From Mimachlamys varia (Eukaryota > Mollusca > Bivalvia > Pectinida > Pectinidae), in the NCBI GenBank assembly GCA_947623455.1, contig OX392527.1, positions 53,488,401-53,552,400 of the forward strand: 64,000 nt of DNA, read 5' to 3'. Below the pieces are notes generated by a model. The model was given only the letters and a program-made list of their open reading frames with translations. It had not been told where the DNA came from and searched no databases. Shown one piece after another: positions 1 to 9,179 of this stretch. The position numbers and the translations under genes are program-made. The number at the start of each line of letters is the position of its first letter. Position 1 is the first letter of the stretch.

Positions 1-182
1 TCTGGATTGTAACTGAGTTTAGAATATTGTGCACTTACTCTTCAGCTAGGCAACCTAGGGGTTCAAATTCTCAATTGGACAAGAAAAGGTCGGTATATGT
101 TATACCTAACCAATAACCTGATTCTGCACATTAATGAGGATAAACTGTACATTGAAAAGTAATATTTTTGTTTTAATTTTAG

Positions 183-230
183 ATAGAAGCTGTTGAAGAA
201 ACTCGACAAAAACGCACAGAAATTCTTCGG
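183..230 (+). CDS. Internal exon 1 (of those in window) of a coiled-coil protein gene
   Basis: This 48-nt exon has a T-rich tract and AG immediately before it and GTATGT immediately after. It encodes 16 charged residues (IEAVEETRQKRTEILR) in phase 0. It joins in frame with exons at 1096-1157 and 5141-5270, giving a continuous helical, Glu/Lys/Arg-rich segment of about 80 residues. The 5' part of the gene lies left of the window. By eye, spacing and residue pattern faintly recall the C-terminal coiled coil of the kinetochore protein CENP-H, but this is a weak impression and no symbol is assigned. The exon chain rests on splice consensus and phase agreement only; a generic coiled-coil protein is the alternative. 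Confidence 0.5.
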
Positions 231-524
231 GTATGTTCTTGAATGTCAACTGTCTTACACTGGTTAGAATTAGGTTCAATTATTTAAAGAAGTTGGTCGA
301 AGATATGGAGACAGGATATACATACATAAAAATAGGCTGCTAGTTGCAGTTGCTGAAATGTAATTAAATTATAAACTACAATTTACTTCTTTGTATATCA
401 CATTAAACAATGTCAAAGCTATGTACACGTATATATCTCTATAACTTTCATTGGCATTCTGATCTCTGGCCTATCCTTGTATCTATTCCAGATTTAATGG
501 TGTGGTGGGAGGCACCTGTATTAA

Positions 525-923
525 TATATCGGAATGTGACATTAAGAGAAACATGTTTTTCCAATAAATCTAGTGCATTTCCAATCTCTATAACTAAAAG
601 TAAGCTATATAATGTACATATGAAGATGTTTCAATATATAGATAACATCATTTCAATTAAAAATCATTTTGGGGTATATTTTTTTTTCTATGCAACATTT
701 TGTACATGTTGTATCTGAAATAAATGGGAATTACATCATTTTCTGTATATTTTATGTGATTGGTTAAGAGAAACATGATATCAAGAGGAATTCACCTCAA
801 AATACATGATATTAACCAAATAAAATTACATTGAATATATAGAGAGAAAAATGGTGCTTGGGAAAAACATGATATAAAGAGAAATGTGATATTAACAGGA
901 GTGATATTAGGTGGAGTCCACTG
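525..923. mobile_element. MITE copy, 5'-truncated (family of 28407-28837)
   Basis: The sequence from about 525 is a diverged copy of the element at 28407-28837: both carry the stretch 'gtgacattaagagaaacatg' and a shared A+T-rich body. The right end reads GGAGTCCACTG followed by TA, matching that element's right terminus. The left terminal inverted repeat is missing or too diverged to see. It lies in an intron of the coiled-coil gene. An open frame at 410-718 is an accidental reading of this repeat, since the equivalent frame recurs in the second copy. Confidence 0.6.
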
Positions 924-1095
924 TATTTGATGGATGGTGAAGTCTCTAAAAAAGTGCCCTCCCGCCCCTCCCACATACAATGTACATGTAGGTAATTCTG
1001 GAAGAATGAATGAATTTTCCAATCAGCTTTTTATCGTATATGTGCACTTCGAACAGATGGATACTGTTTTATTTATTGAACAATATTGATTCCAG

Positions 1096-1157
1096 ACAAA
1101 GAGAAACATTAAGGAAAGCAGGACTGAGCTGTCAGAGCTACAACAGAAAAACATGAG
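1096..1157 (+). CDS. Internal exon 2 of the coiled-coil protein gene
   Basis: The exon follows a TTCCAG acceptor and ends at a GAG|GTTTGT donor. Its 62 nt read 20 codons plus 2 nt (TKRNIKESRTELSELQQKNM...) in the phase left by the exon at 183-230. The Leu/Glu/Lys/Gln pattern is typical of a coiled coil. The two leftover bases (AG) plus the first base of exon 5141-5270 make an Arg codon, so phase is preserved across the following 4-kb intron, which is filled by repeats. Confidence 0.5.
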
Positions 1158-1495
1158 GTTTGTCTATTGTATACTACATCCTATAACAGGTCTCTATCAT
1201 TCCAGACTATTTGTGTCTATATTTGTAACTTTTTCTTACATCTATCTGTCTATTTCACTCCAAAAGATAAAAAGACTCCTTCATGCCCAGATGTGTAGCC
1301 TAGGGTATGCATGGAAGAGTGATTTTCTATAATAAGCAGTGATGTCATGCAGTATGTTATGGGGTATAAGATAGAAAATCCTTACACCACTATTCTTACC
1401 CAGGACACTTCTGTCATTCATGTACAGGAATTAATGGCAGAAATCATAAGATGTTGGTAATTTTAAACATTTTTTTTTAATAATTGTAGATTTTT

Positions 1496-4350
1496 AGCCC
1501 ACCATCATCAGATGGTGGGCTATTCAAATCACTTTGCATTCGTGGTCTTTGGTCTGTTGTCCATCCCCCGTCCATCCTTAAACAACTATTATTGTTATAT
1601 TTTAAGATGTACTGTATGGATCTTTCCTTTATTGTGTATAAATATGTTGCTATAAATAGAAATTATTTTTCCGTGCGATAACTTGAGTTTCCTTGTGCCA
1701 ATCAAACTCAAACTTCATACAGTGCTTCCTTACAAAAAATGCTCACTTGGAATTGCTTTTCAGGGTCAAAGGTCAAGGTCACTGTTGCTATAAATAGAAA
1801 ATCAGTTTCCATGCAGTAACTCGAGTTTTCTTGTGCCAATCAAACTCAAACTTCATAGAGTGCTTCCTTACCAAAAGTGCTTGCTTGAGATTGCTTTTCA
1901 GAGTCAAAAGGCAAAGGTCAAGGTCATTGTTGCTATAAATAGAAAATCGGTTTCCATGCGATAAGTTGAGTTTCCTTGTGCCAATCAAACTCAAACTTCA
2001 TAGAGTGCTTCCTTACCAAAAGTGCTCGCTTGGGATTGCTTTTCAGAGTCAAAGGTCAATGGTAAAGGTCACTGTTGTTATAAATACAAATCGGTTTCCA
2101 TGCGATAACTTGAGTTTCCTTGGCCAATCAAACTCAAATTTCATACAAGTGCTTCCTTACCAAAAGTGCTCGCTTGGGATTGCTTTTCAGGGTCAAAGGG
2201 CGAAGGTCAAGGTCACTGTTGCTATAAATAGAAAATCGGTTTCCATGCTATAACTTTAGTTTCCTTAGGCCAATCAAACTCAAACTTCATACAGTGCTTC
2301 CTAAACAAAAGTGCTCGCTTGGGATTGCTTTTCAGGGTCGAAGGTCAAAGGTCAAGGTCACTGTTCCTATAAATAGAAAATCACTTTTCCTGGGCCAATC
2401 AAACTCAAACTTCATGCAGTGCTTCCTTACCAAAAGTGCTCGCTTGGGATTGCTTTTCAGGGTCAAAGGTCAAGGTCACTGTTTCTATTCCACTTGGAAC
2501 TTATACAATGCATATCCATAGATAGCTCCTAAAAACTTATCTCCAAACTTGCTGCGCAGGCGATACATCCACTTCCGTGGAATTCTTGTTTCATATGTAG
2601 GTTTCCCTTGGTCCCTAGTTGTGCTGTATTGATTTTGGTACTGATTGAAAACAAAAATTGGCTGACAAGAGTCAGACAGACAGCCATCTGGGATCTCTTG
2701 TAATCCTAATGTAGGCTTATATGTTGGTGCCGACCACATTTTGAATGATAGAAATGAAAAAATTAAATGATGGATATTTATATAAGAATCTATAAGGGTC
2801 CTTGTCCCTATTAGTGCCTCTCCTTTTTAGGGTTAGAGAGTCATCATGACCTATAGCCATCGTGCACCATCCGTTGCCTTCTGCTGTGCGTAAACATTCC
2901 CTTTAAGCGACATCTTCTCTATAACCGAAAGGCTGAGGGTGCTAATATTATACATGTAACCTGCTGGGATGAAGGGCTACCACGATGAAATTTAGATGAA
3001 TGACCTTGACCTACTTTCAAGGTCACAGGCAGGGTTCGCACGGGTCCTTGAAAAGCCTTGAATTTCACTGCTGGCCTTGAAAAGCCTTGAATTTCACTTG
3101 GGGCCTTGAAAAGCCTTGAAAATTGGCCTCTGGCCTTGAAAAGTCCTTGAATTTTGGCGTTCAGCATTCAGTATATAATTATCCAAAGTCTTGCTTTTCT
3201 TTCACGTTTAATTTTCACATTAATATAAAAAAAAAACAAACTGAAACACGTTTAGTGGTGATGTCTTCTCCATGTGGCCTTGGCATAGGTTTCAGTGTCG
3301 GAGGGGAGATAACTCCCACTGAATATTTGCTTACATTTGATGGTCATCTGCTTCTGCTAGCGCAGGCAAAAATGGGGAAATGGGGTTTTAACACCAAATG
3401 GACTGTTGACATCGATAAGTAGGGGTTTTTTTTGTTCTCTCGTTCCCTCTCAGGCTGACTTATTAGGTACGAATGACCTTGAAATTTAGTTGAGGCCTTG
3501 AAAAAGCCTCGAAAAGGCCTTGAATTTGGTTAGACATAACCTGTATGAACCCTGACAGGGTCAAATATGTTAAAATCTTTAAGTGACTTCTTCTCAATAA
3601 CCAAAAAGCCCAGGGTTCTGATACTTGGCCTGTAGTATGCTCAGATGAAGGGCTAACAAGTTTGTTCAAATGAACGACTTTGACCGATTTTCAAGGTCAC
3701 AGGTGTTAGAATCTGCAAGAAACATCTTCTCAATAACCTTAAGGCCCTGGGAACTGATATTTGGCCTGTGTCGTGCTAGGATAAATGGCTACCAAGTTTG
3801 AAAAAAAAAAATGACCTTGGCCCACTTTCAAGGTCCCAGGGTTAGAATGTGTTTAAATCTTTAGCAGCTTCTTCTCAATACCCAAAATGAATGCCCAGGG
3901 TACTGATATTTGGCCTGTAGCATGAAGGGCTACCAAGTTTGTTAAAATGAATGACACTGACCTACTCCCAAGGGGACAAATAAGTTAATATAACCAGCTA
4001 AAAGTATATATAATCAGATGACCTTTAAGGCCAGTTTGACCTTTTGTGCGGTCATCCGACCCATCTCATCATCCACCTTCTGAAGTGACCTGATATTATG
4101 CATGTCATGTAGCATGCTGGGATGAAGGGTTACCAAGTTTGTTAAAATGAATGACCTTGACCCATGTCACATTATGGTCACCCTTGTTACAATGGCCAAA
4201 TGTGTTCAAGTCTTCAAGCAACTTCTTACAAAGTCACAAGTATCAAACATGTTAATGTCTTTTAACAACTTTGCAATAACCAACACAAAATTATAAAGCT
4301 GCCTTGTCTCTAAAGTCAGATGACCGTTAAGGCCCCTGGGCCTCTTGTTT
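1496..4350. mobile_element. Composite pearl/Helitron-like non-autonomous element with tandem cores
   Basis: The left end is a hairpin (1496-1521; 11-bp stem AGCCCACCATC / GATGGTGGGCT). The right end is a short GC hairpin (GGCCC-CT-GGGCC, 4331-4342) followed by CTCTTGTTTT. Between them lie about six units of roughly 140 bp (1668-2485, with the phrase 'ccttaccaaaagtgctcgct'), a segment (2500-2730) related to the element at 17336-17930, and degenerate units of about 150 bp (2880-4330, with 'tgaccttgacctactttcaa'). Tandem cores between conserved flanks are known from bivalve pearl/HINE-type elements; assignment to the Helitron-like class is inference. It may be two adjacent elements. It lies in an intron and is interrupted at 3030-3554. 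Confidence 0.6.
3030..3554. mobile_element. Nested TIR transposon, non-autonomous (525 bp)
   Basis: The insertion starts CAGGGTTCGCAC and ends GTATGAACCCTG, giving an 8-bp perfect terminal inverted repeat (CAGGGTTC) with partial extension. It is flanked by ACAGG on both sides. Removing it and one ACAGG restores the host repeat reading 'ggtcacagggtcaaatatg', matching sister units nearby. The left part holds about four imperfect copies of 'ggccttgaaaagccttgaat'. The terminus looks hAT-like, but hAT elements normally duplicate 8 bp, so the family is left open. Confidence 0.65.
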
Positions 4351-4879
4351 TTTGGATGCCGAAGTTGATAATTTCCATGGGACAAAAATAAAGATAATGA
4401 CCCAATACTTGTATAACCTATAATGCGTATGTATGAATAAATATTTGAGTTAATTGTGGTTCATGACTAATTCAATTTTTTACTTTGAGTCTGAATTGTA
4501 CACAATATGCTAACATCCAATTTTCATTATTTTTTTAATATTTACAGTCTACACTGATATTCACTCGATAACCATTGTACTGCAAGCAAGTGTTATTTTC
4601 CAATAACTATACTTAAGAACGTGCAAAATTTCTATGACATCGACAACAATACATGTGGGCGGAGCTATGCAAATTATTCCATTTGAATCACAATTACATG
4701 ACGTCATTAACAAATGACATCGGCGGAGCTAGCTACGGCTTATGCAAACTTCATGCTGTTACATTTATTGAACTGTTTTCCCGTTTGTAAGTTTTGAAAT
4801 GAAATATATGTCTGCAGATGGGGCTAAATTGAACAGAAAAGTTATGAACCATTTACAGGAAAATACTGTAAATATAAGA

Positions 4880-4931
4880 ATTAACCTTTGATTTTGTTTA
4901 GTTTATAAACTAAACAAAATCAAAGGTTAAT
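4880..4931. repeat. Perfect loopless palindrome, 52 nt
   Basis: Positions 4880-4905 are the exact reverse complement of 4906-4931, centred on TTTA|TAAA with no spacer. The symmetry extends to 4875-4936 (62 nt) with one mismatch. It is A+T-rich with CCTTTG/CAAAGG near the ends. As DNA it could extrude a cruciform; as intronic RNA it would form a 26-bp hairpin with minimal loop. No target duplication is visible. Confidence 0.9.
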
Positions 4932-5140
4932 CCTTAAGTGCCCAGGCCTTGGGTGCCCGTTTGATATAAAATACGCTATGAAAAATAATGTTGACACAAG
5001 GTAAAAGGTATGCATTCCTTGATAGGGGACCTGGAGCACAGACTAAAGCTGTCTGACTCACGTCATTTCTAGTATCTGTTGTGAGGACATAATTTATAAA
5101 TTTTATCTTTGGCGAGATTTTCTTCTCTTATGTTTGATAG

Positions 5141-5270
5141 ACTCTCCGAGAAGCTTGGAAATGAAGAAAATGAAAAGGTATATCGGAGGAAGTTACTGAA
5201 CGACTGGATCACCAGCTTTGAAACTTTAATGAAAGCGTCTCGTGACATCAAAACCAAATCATCTATAAAG
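5141..5270 (+). CDS. Internal exon 3 of the coiled-coil protein gene
   Basis: The acceptor is TTTGATAG|A and the donor AAG|GTATGC. The 130 nt complete the split Arg codon and add 43 codons (LSEKLGNEENEKVYRRKLL...LMKASRDIKTKSSIK), ending in phase 0. This is the best coding stretch of the gene: helical and rich in Lys/Glu/Arg with a regular Leu/Ile pattern. The segment 'ENEKVYRRKLLNDWI' is what weakly recalls CENP-H-type coiled coils. The open frame continues upstream to an ATG at 5109, but phase agreement with exon 1096-1157 supports splicing at 5141. Confidence 0.6.
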
Positions 5271-5370
5271 GTATGCCCTCTAGTTTTGAAATTAAAATAC
5301 AATTTTTCTGTTAACACTTTAGGAATTTGTCTTAGCCATTCCAAACAAATTGTTAGCATCAACAAAAACA

Positions 5371-5906
5371 CATCGTCGGATACCCACGGTTGATCTCGCT
5401 TCGCTAACTCACTCATCACCCGTAGGCAAATTCGCCGAGAAATCTTCGTAAAATAAGGTAATTCGTATATTAGAACGGACCAATCAGAAAATCCTATATG
5501 TAATTCGGAACTCTGCAGTTTGAAGACCCGTTTCGTGGTACACCATACACAACAATGGCTGCGCCCATGAGAAAGCGTGTAAACGGCGAGTAGAAGACGT
5601 GTTTACAACGATTGCGGCGTCAATTAAGTCTTGTGAATTTTGTTTAAAAATCATACGAGACAAGTCTTATAGGTCGTTGATTTCAGAAACAAGTCAAGAG
5701 CAATACAGTGCTAATTATTTAAGTTATGCTTTCGTATAGATTATATAACGCTAATTCTGATTGGTTTAAAATCCCATCGCGAAACTGCACTGGAACTAAT
5801 CAAATGCTTTGTACATATTAATAACCTACGAGGATTTCTGGGCGAGTTTGCCCACGGGTGATGAGTGAGTTAGCGAAGCGAGATCAACCGTGGGTATCCG
5901 ACGATG
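5371..5906. mobile_element. Foldback MITE with 8-bp target duplication (536 bp)
   Basis: The outer 74 bp at each end are inverted copies with only a few mismatches; both termini begin CATCGTCGGATACC. The 8-bp direct repeat CAAAAACA flanks the element exactly (5363-5370 and 5907-5914). An 8-bp duplication suggests mobilisation by a hAT- or P-type transposase; the terminal CA fits either. No coding capacity is seen. It sits 100 bp downstream of the exon 5141-5270 donor site. Confidence 0.85.
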
Positions 5907-6135
5907 CAAAAACACCTCGTGAAGATTTTTTTTATGTTTCTGTAAAGCCATACAAAAAAAACCTTACTTCAGGTTCAAAATGCAATCTTAACTTAGTAAA
6001 AGTGTAATTCATATTTAAAACTGGGTGTTGGCCTTGGGCATTGTCTCTGACATAAAACGGCTTCCTTGAAACTGATTACTGAAGTGGACATAGTAAATAT
6101 TCTGTGTCCATCATTTAAGAAAATATTCTTCACAG

Positions 6136-6171
6136 GTATTTGAAGCCATAAACTGGTCACATTTATGTTAA
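6136..6171 (+). CDS. Possible terminal exon of the coiled-coil gene
   Basis: A T-rich tract and CACAG precede this stretch. In the phase left by exon 5141-5270 it reads VFEAINWSHLC and then TAA. A terminal exon of this size is plausible and the Ile-Asn-Trp may echo the family's C-terminus, but so short a peptide is weak evidence. An alternative acceptor (TTATAG, about 6238) opens a longer frame that runs into a 41-bp non-triplet tandem repeat and looks non-coding. Confidence 0.25.
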   Translation, partial: VFEAINWSHLC

Positions 6172-6330
6172 CATGTGCTCATATGCATTGTATATGTCCT
6201 GAATTTGTTTTGTAAAATAATTCTTTTTGGTCTTATAGGGTATGGTTTCATTTGGCTATCTTCCCAAGATAGAATGAAGAGGATTCACCATCAGAAATCA
6301 GAAACAGAGATATTTACACAACTCATAGTA

Positions 6331-6494
6331 CAGGAAGAGTTCTTACCCAGGTCTCCTTGCATAAGGAGCTTCAGAATGAGTTATAACCCAGGTCTCTTAA
6401 CAGAAACAGCTTCAGAAAGATTTCTAACCAAGTTCTCTCAACAGAAGCAGTTTCAGGAAGAGTTATTATCCAGGTTTCCCAGGCAGAAACAGTC
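6331..6494. repeat. 41-bp tandem repeat, four degenerate units
   Basis: Four consecutive 41-bp units begin CAGGAAGAGTT, CAGAATGAGTT, CAGAAAGATTT and CAGGAAGAGTT, each with an internal CCAGGT-like motif. Because 41 is not a multiple of three, the open frame crossing it (6175-6510) changes register in every unit and is not credible as a gene. Confidence 0.8.
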
Positions 6495-6670
6495 CATAGA
6501 AATTAACTGATATGTATTTATGTTTATAACAAATTCAGTGTCCTGCTCTATTTGGCTATCTAACCAGAACAGATCGAAGTAGTTTTCTTGTGGGGTTGTA
6601 CACCACCACTTGAAATATGAAACAGGTTTTGTGTCGGTTTCTGCTGATCTTTGAAATGATGTTCAGTTTT

Positions 6671-8268
6671 TATACGCCCGTCAAAAATGACGGGACGTTT
6701 TATGGTATGACGTTGTCTGTCCGTCCGTACGGCCGTCGTAAACTTTTGTTTGTCCGGAGATCTCCTCCTACAGTTTTCAACCAATTTCTTTCAAACTTGC
6801 TAGGCTTAACCACCATAACATGAAGTTGTGTTTTCCTGAAAGACAATTTGATTCGAGAATATTCACTAGAGTTATGGCCCTTTGGGACTCAATTTCGGGC
6901 ATTATTTAGAAAACGTCAGAACTTTTTTGTGTTTTCTAAAATTCCTCTAAAATTTGGTATGGTACTTCGAATATCTATAATATTTAACATATATTACGGG
7001 TTTTGTTGAGTTATTTCAACTTTTTTGTGTAACAACATTTTATAGTTAGATATAGGCATTGATTATGTAGAAAATGCATTTCTGTTGTAAACTGTTGTTT
7101 TGTCCGGAGATCTTCTCCTACAGTTTTCAACTGATATCTTTCAAACTTGCTAGGCTTAATCATCATGACATGAATTTGTGTTTTCCTGAATTACAGTTTG
7201 TTTCAACAATATTTACTAGAGTTATGGCCCTTTGGAACTTTGTATTTGATGCAATTTCAGACCTTATGTAAAAAATGTCAGAACATTTTTGTTTTTCTTC
7301 AGTTACTCTAAAATTTTGTATGGTACTTCGACTAGCTATAATATTTAATATATATTACGGGTTTTGTTGAGTTATTTCAACTTTTCGCGTAACAGCGTTG
7401 CATAATTTGCAATTGCAAAATATAGACTTTATGTAGAAAATGCATTTTTGTTGTAAACTGTTGGTTTGTCCGGAGATCTTCTCCTACAGTTTTCAACCGA
7501 TATCTTTCAAACCTGGTAGGCTTAATCGTCATGACATGAAGTTGTGTTGTCCTGAATTACAGTTTGTTTCAACAATATTTACTAGAGTTATGGCCCTTAG
7601 GAACTTTGTATCTGATGCAATTTCAGACCTTATGTAAAAAATGTCAGAACATTTTTGTTTTTCTTCAGTTACTCTAAAATTTTGTATGGTACTTCGACTA
7701 GCTATAATATTTAATATATATTACGGGTTTTGTTGAGTTATTTCAACTTTTTGCGTAACGGCATTTCATAGTTAAATATAGGCATAATGTAGAAAATGCA
7801 TTTCTGTTGTAAACTGTTGTTTTGTCCGGAGATCCTCTCCTACAGTTTTCAACCAAAATGCATTTCTGTTGTAAACTGTTGTTTTGTCCGGAGATCCTCT
7901 CCTAGTTATTTCAACTTTTCGCGTAACAGCATTGCATAATTGCAATTTCCAAATAAAGGCATATATATATGTAGAAAATGCATTTCTGTTGTAAATTGTT
8001 GTTTGTCCTGAGATCTTCTCCTTCAGTTTTCAACCGATATCTTTCAAACTTGCTAGGTTTAATCATTATGACATGAAGTTGTATTTTCCTGAATGACAGT
8101 TTAATTCAACAACATTTACTAGAGTTATGGCCCTTTAGGACTTTGTATCTGATGCAGTTTTGGATATTATGTAGAAAGTGTCAGAACTTTCTTTCCGTGT
8201 TTCTATACCATTATACTTCCGATAGGGTACGACAGGCGTATCATGCCTCCGCTTGCGGTGCTCTTGTT
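6671..8268. mobile_element. Pearl/Helitron-like element with ~366-bp internal repeats
   Basis: The left end is TATACGCCCGTC plus a perfect hairpin (6677-6694, CCCGTCA-AAAA-TGACGGG). The right end carries the near-inverted GACAGGCGTATC (8231-8242), a GC hairpin (CCGC-TT-GCGG, 8249-8258) and CTCTTGTT. The core is four to five tandem units of about 360 bp starting near 6745, 7085, 7451, 7810 and 7990, each with 'gtccggagatc' and 'actagagttatggccctt'; the unit near 7860 is internally truncated. The ORFs at 7074 and 7440 are the same accidental frame 366 bp apart. Class assignment is inference from end structure. Confidence 0.7.
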
Positions 8269-8271
8269 AAA

Positions 8272-9179
8272 TGTTAGGTACATATGTACCAGGGTATATA
8301 TGTTAAAATGTATAAAACCATATTACAGGGGGGATACATTTGTCAGAAAGATCTGTTTTGTATATATATATTAATTATGAACATGTATATTGTGTTATGA
8401 CTATACACAAACAATCTGATTAAAGTACAAATGTAAGTATTCCCCAATGCCTTTAGACTTGATATATAATGAAGATCTGTATTTTTCATCAGTTTACTAC
8501 ATATACAAACGTTATGTGAATGTTGTGTTGCTGTTGTATTTTTGGTTCAAACCTAGCCTGAGAAAATATCAATATCAAACTGATACGTTAATACAGCTAA
8601 CTTGTTGCTATCTTTCTCCTCAAACTTTTCTGATCAATCTTCCCAAGAGAAACTTTTGATAACAGTGACAGTGTGACTATGTTTAAATGATTGACTTTGA
8701 CCTGTGTTAAGGTGTTGACGGTCAAATACAGGAATGAACTCGTAATTACACAGGAGACAAATACGTTCATTCTTCTGAATTATCAGTGAGATATCGGAGT
8801 AAGATATCGGAGTGAGATACCAGAATAAGATATTTACCTGTAGCCACATAACTCGGTTATGTTAGAATCATTAACTTTTAAACAGGTCATGATAGTAGAC
8901 CTGTAAAACATGGAATGTAGATAAAGGTGTCCAAGTCGGTTTGACTGAATGACATGGCTCACTTTCAAAGTAACTGGGTTCAATTTATCAACATTTCCAA
9001 CCATTTCATATGATCAACAAACAAAGGACGGAGTTTGTGGTATTTTACCTTATCATAAAGTGATAGGTTATCAATGTCATGATTATGGTTGACTCAGATT
9101 CATTTCAAGTTCTCAAAGGTCAAAAACTATTTTTAAAAGCTGGAATGAAGTCGGAATAAATAATCATCATAGCTGTTAT
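8272..9179. other. Unassigned sequence and degenerate repeat flank
   Basis: No gene was recognised. Around 8787-8836 there is a short degenerate tandem of 'gagatatcggagtaa'. From about 8675 several phrases (such as 'ttgactgaatgacatggctcactttcaaag') are diverged versions of the 150-bp units at 2880-4330, so this may be the left flank of the element that contains the 34-bp array. Confidence 0.4.

Noticed and set aside
410..718. 102-aa ORF resembling the one at 28409-28681
   Set aside because: The similarity is due to a shared non-coding MITE, not to a protein family.
6175..6510. 111-aa plus-strand ORF as last exon of the coiled-coil gene
   Set aside because: Runs through a 41-bp tandem repeat whose units fall in different frames; composition is not protein-like.
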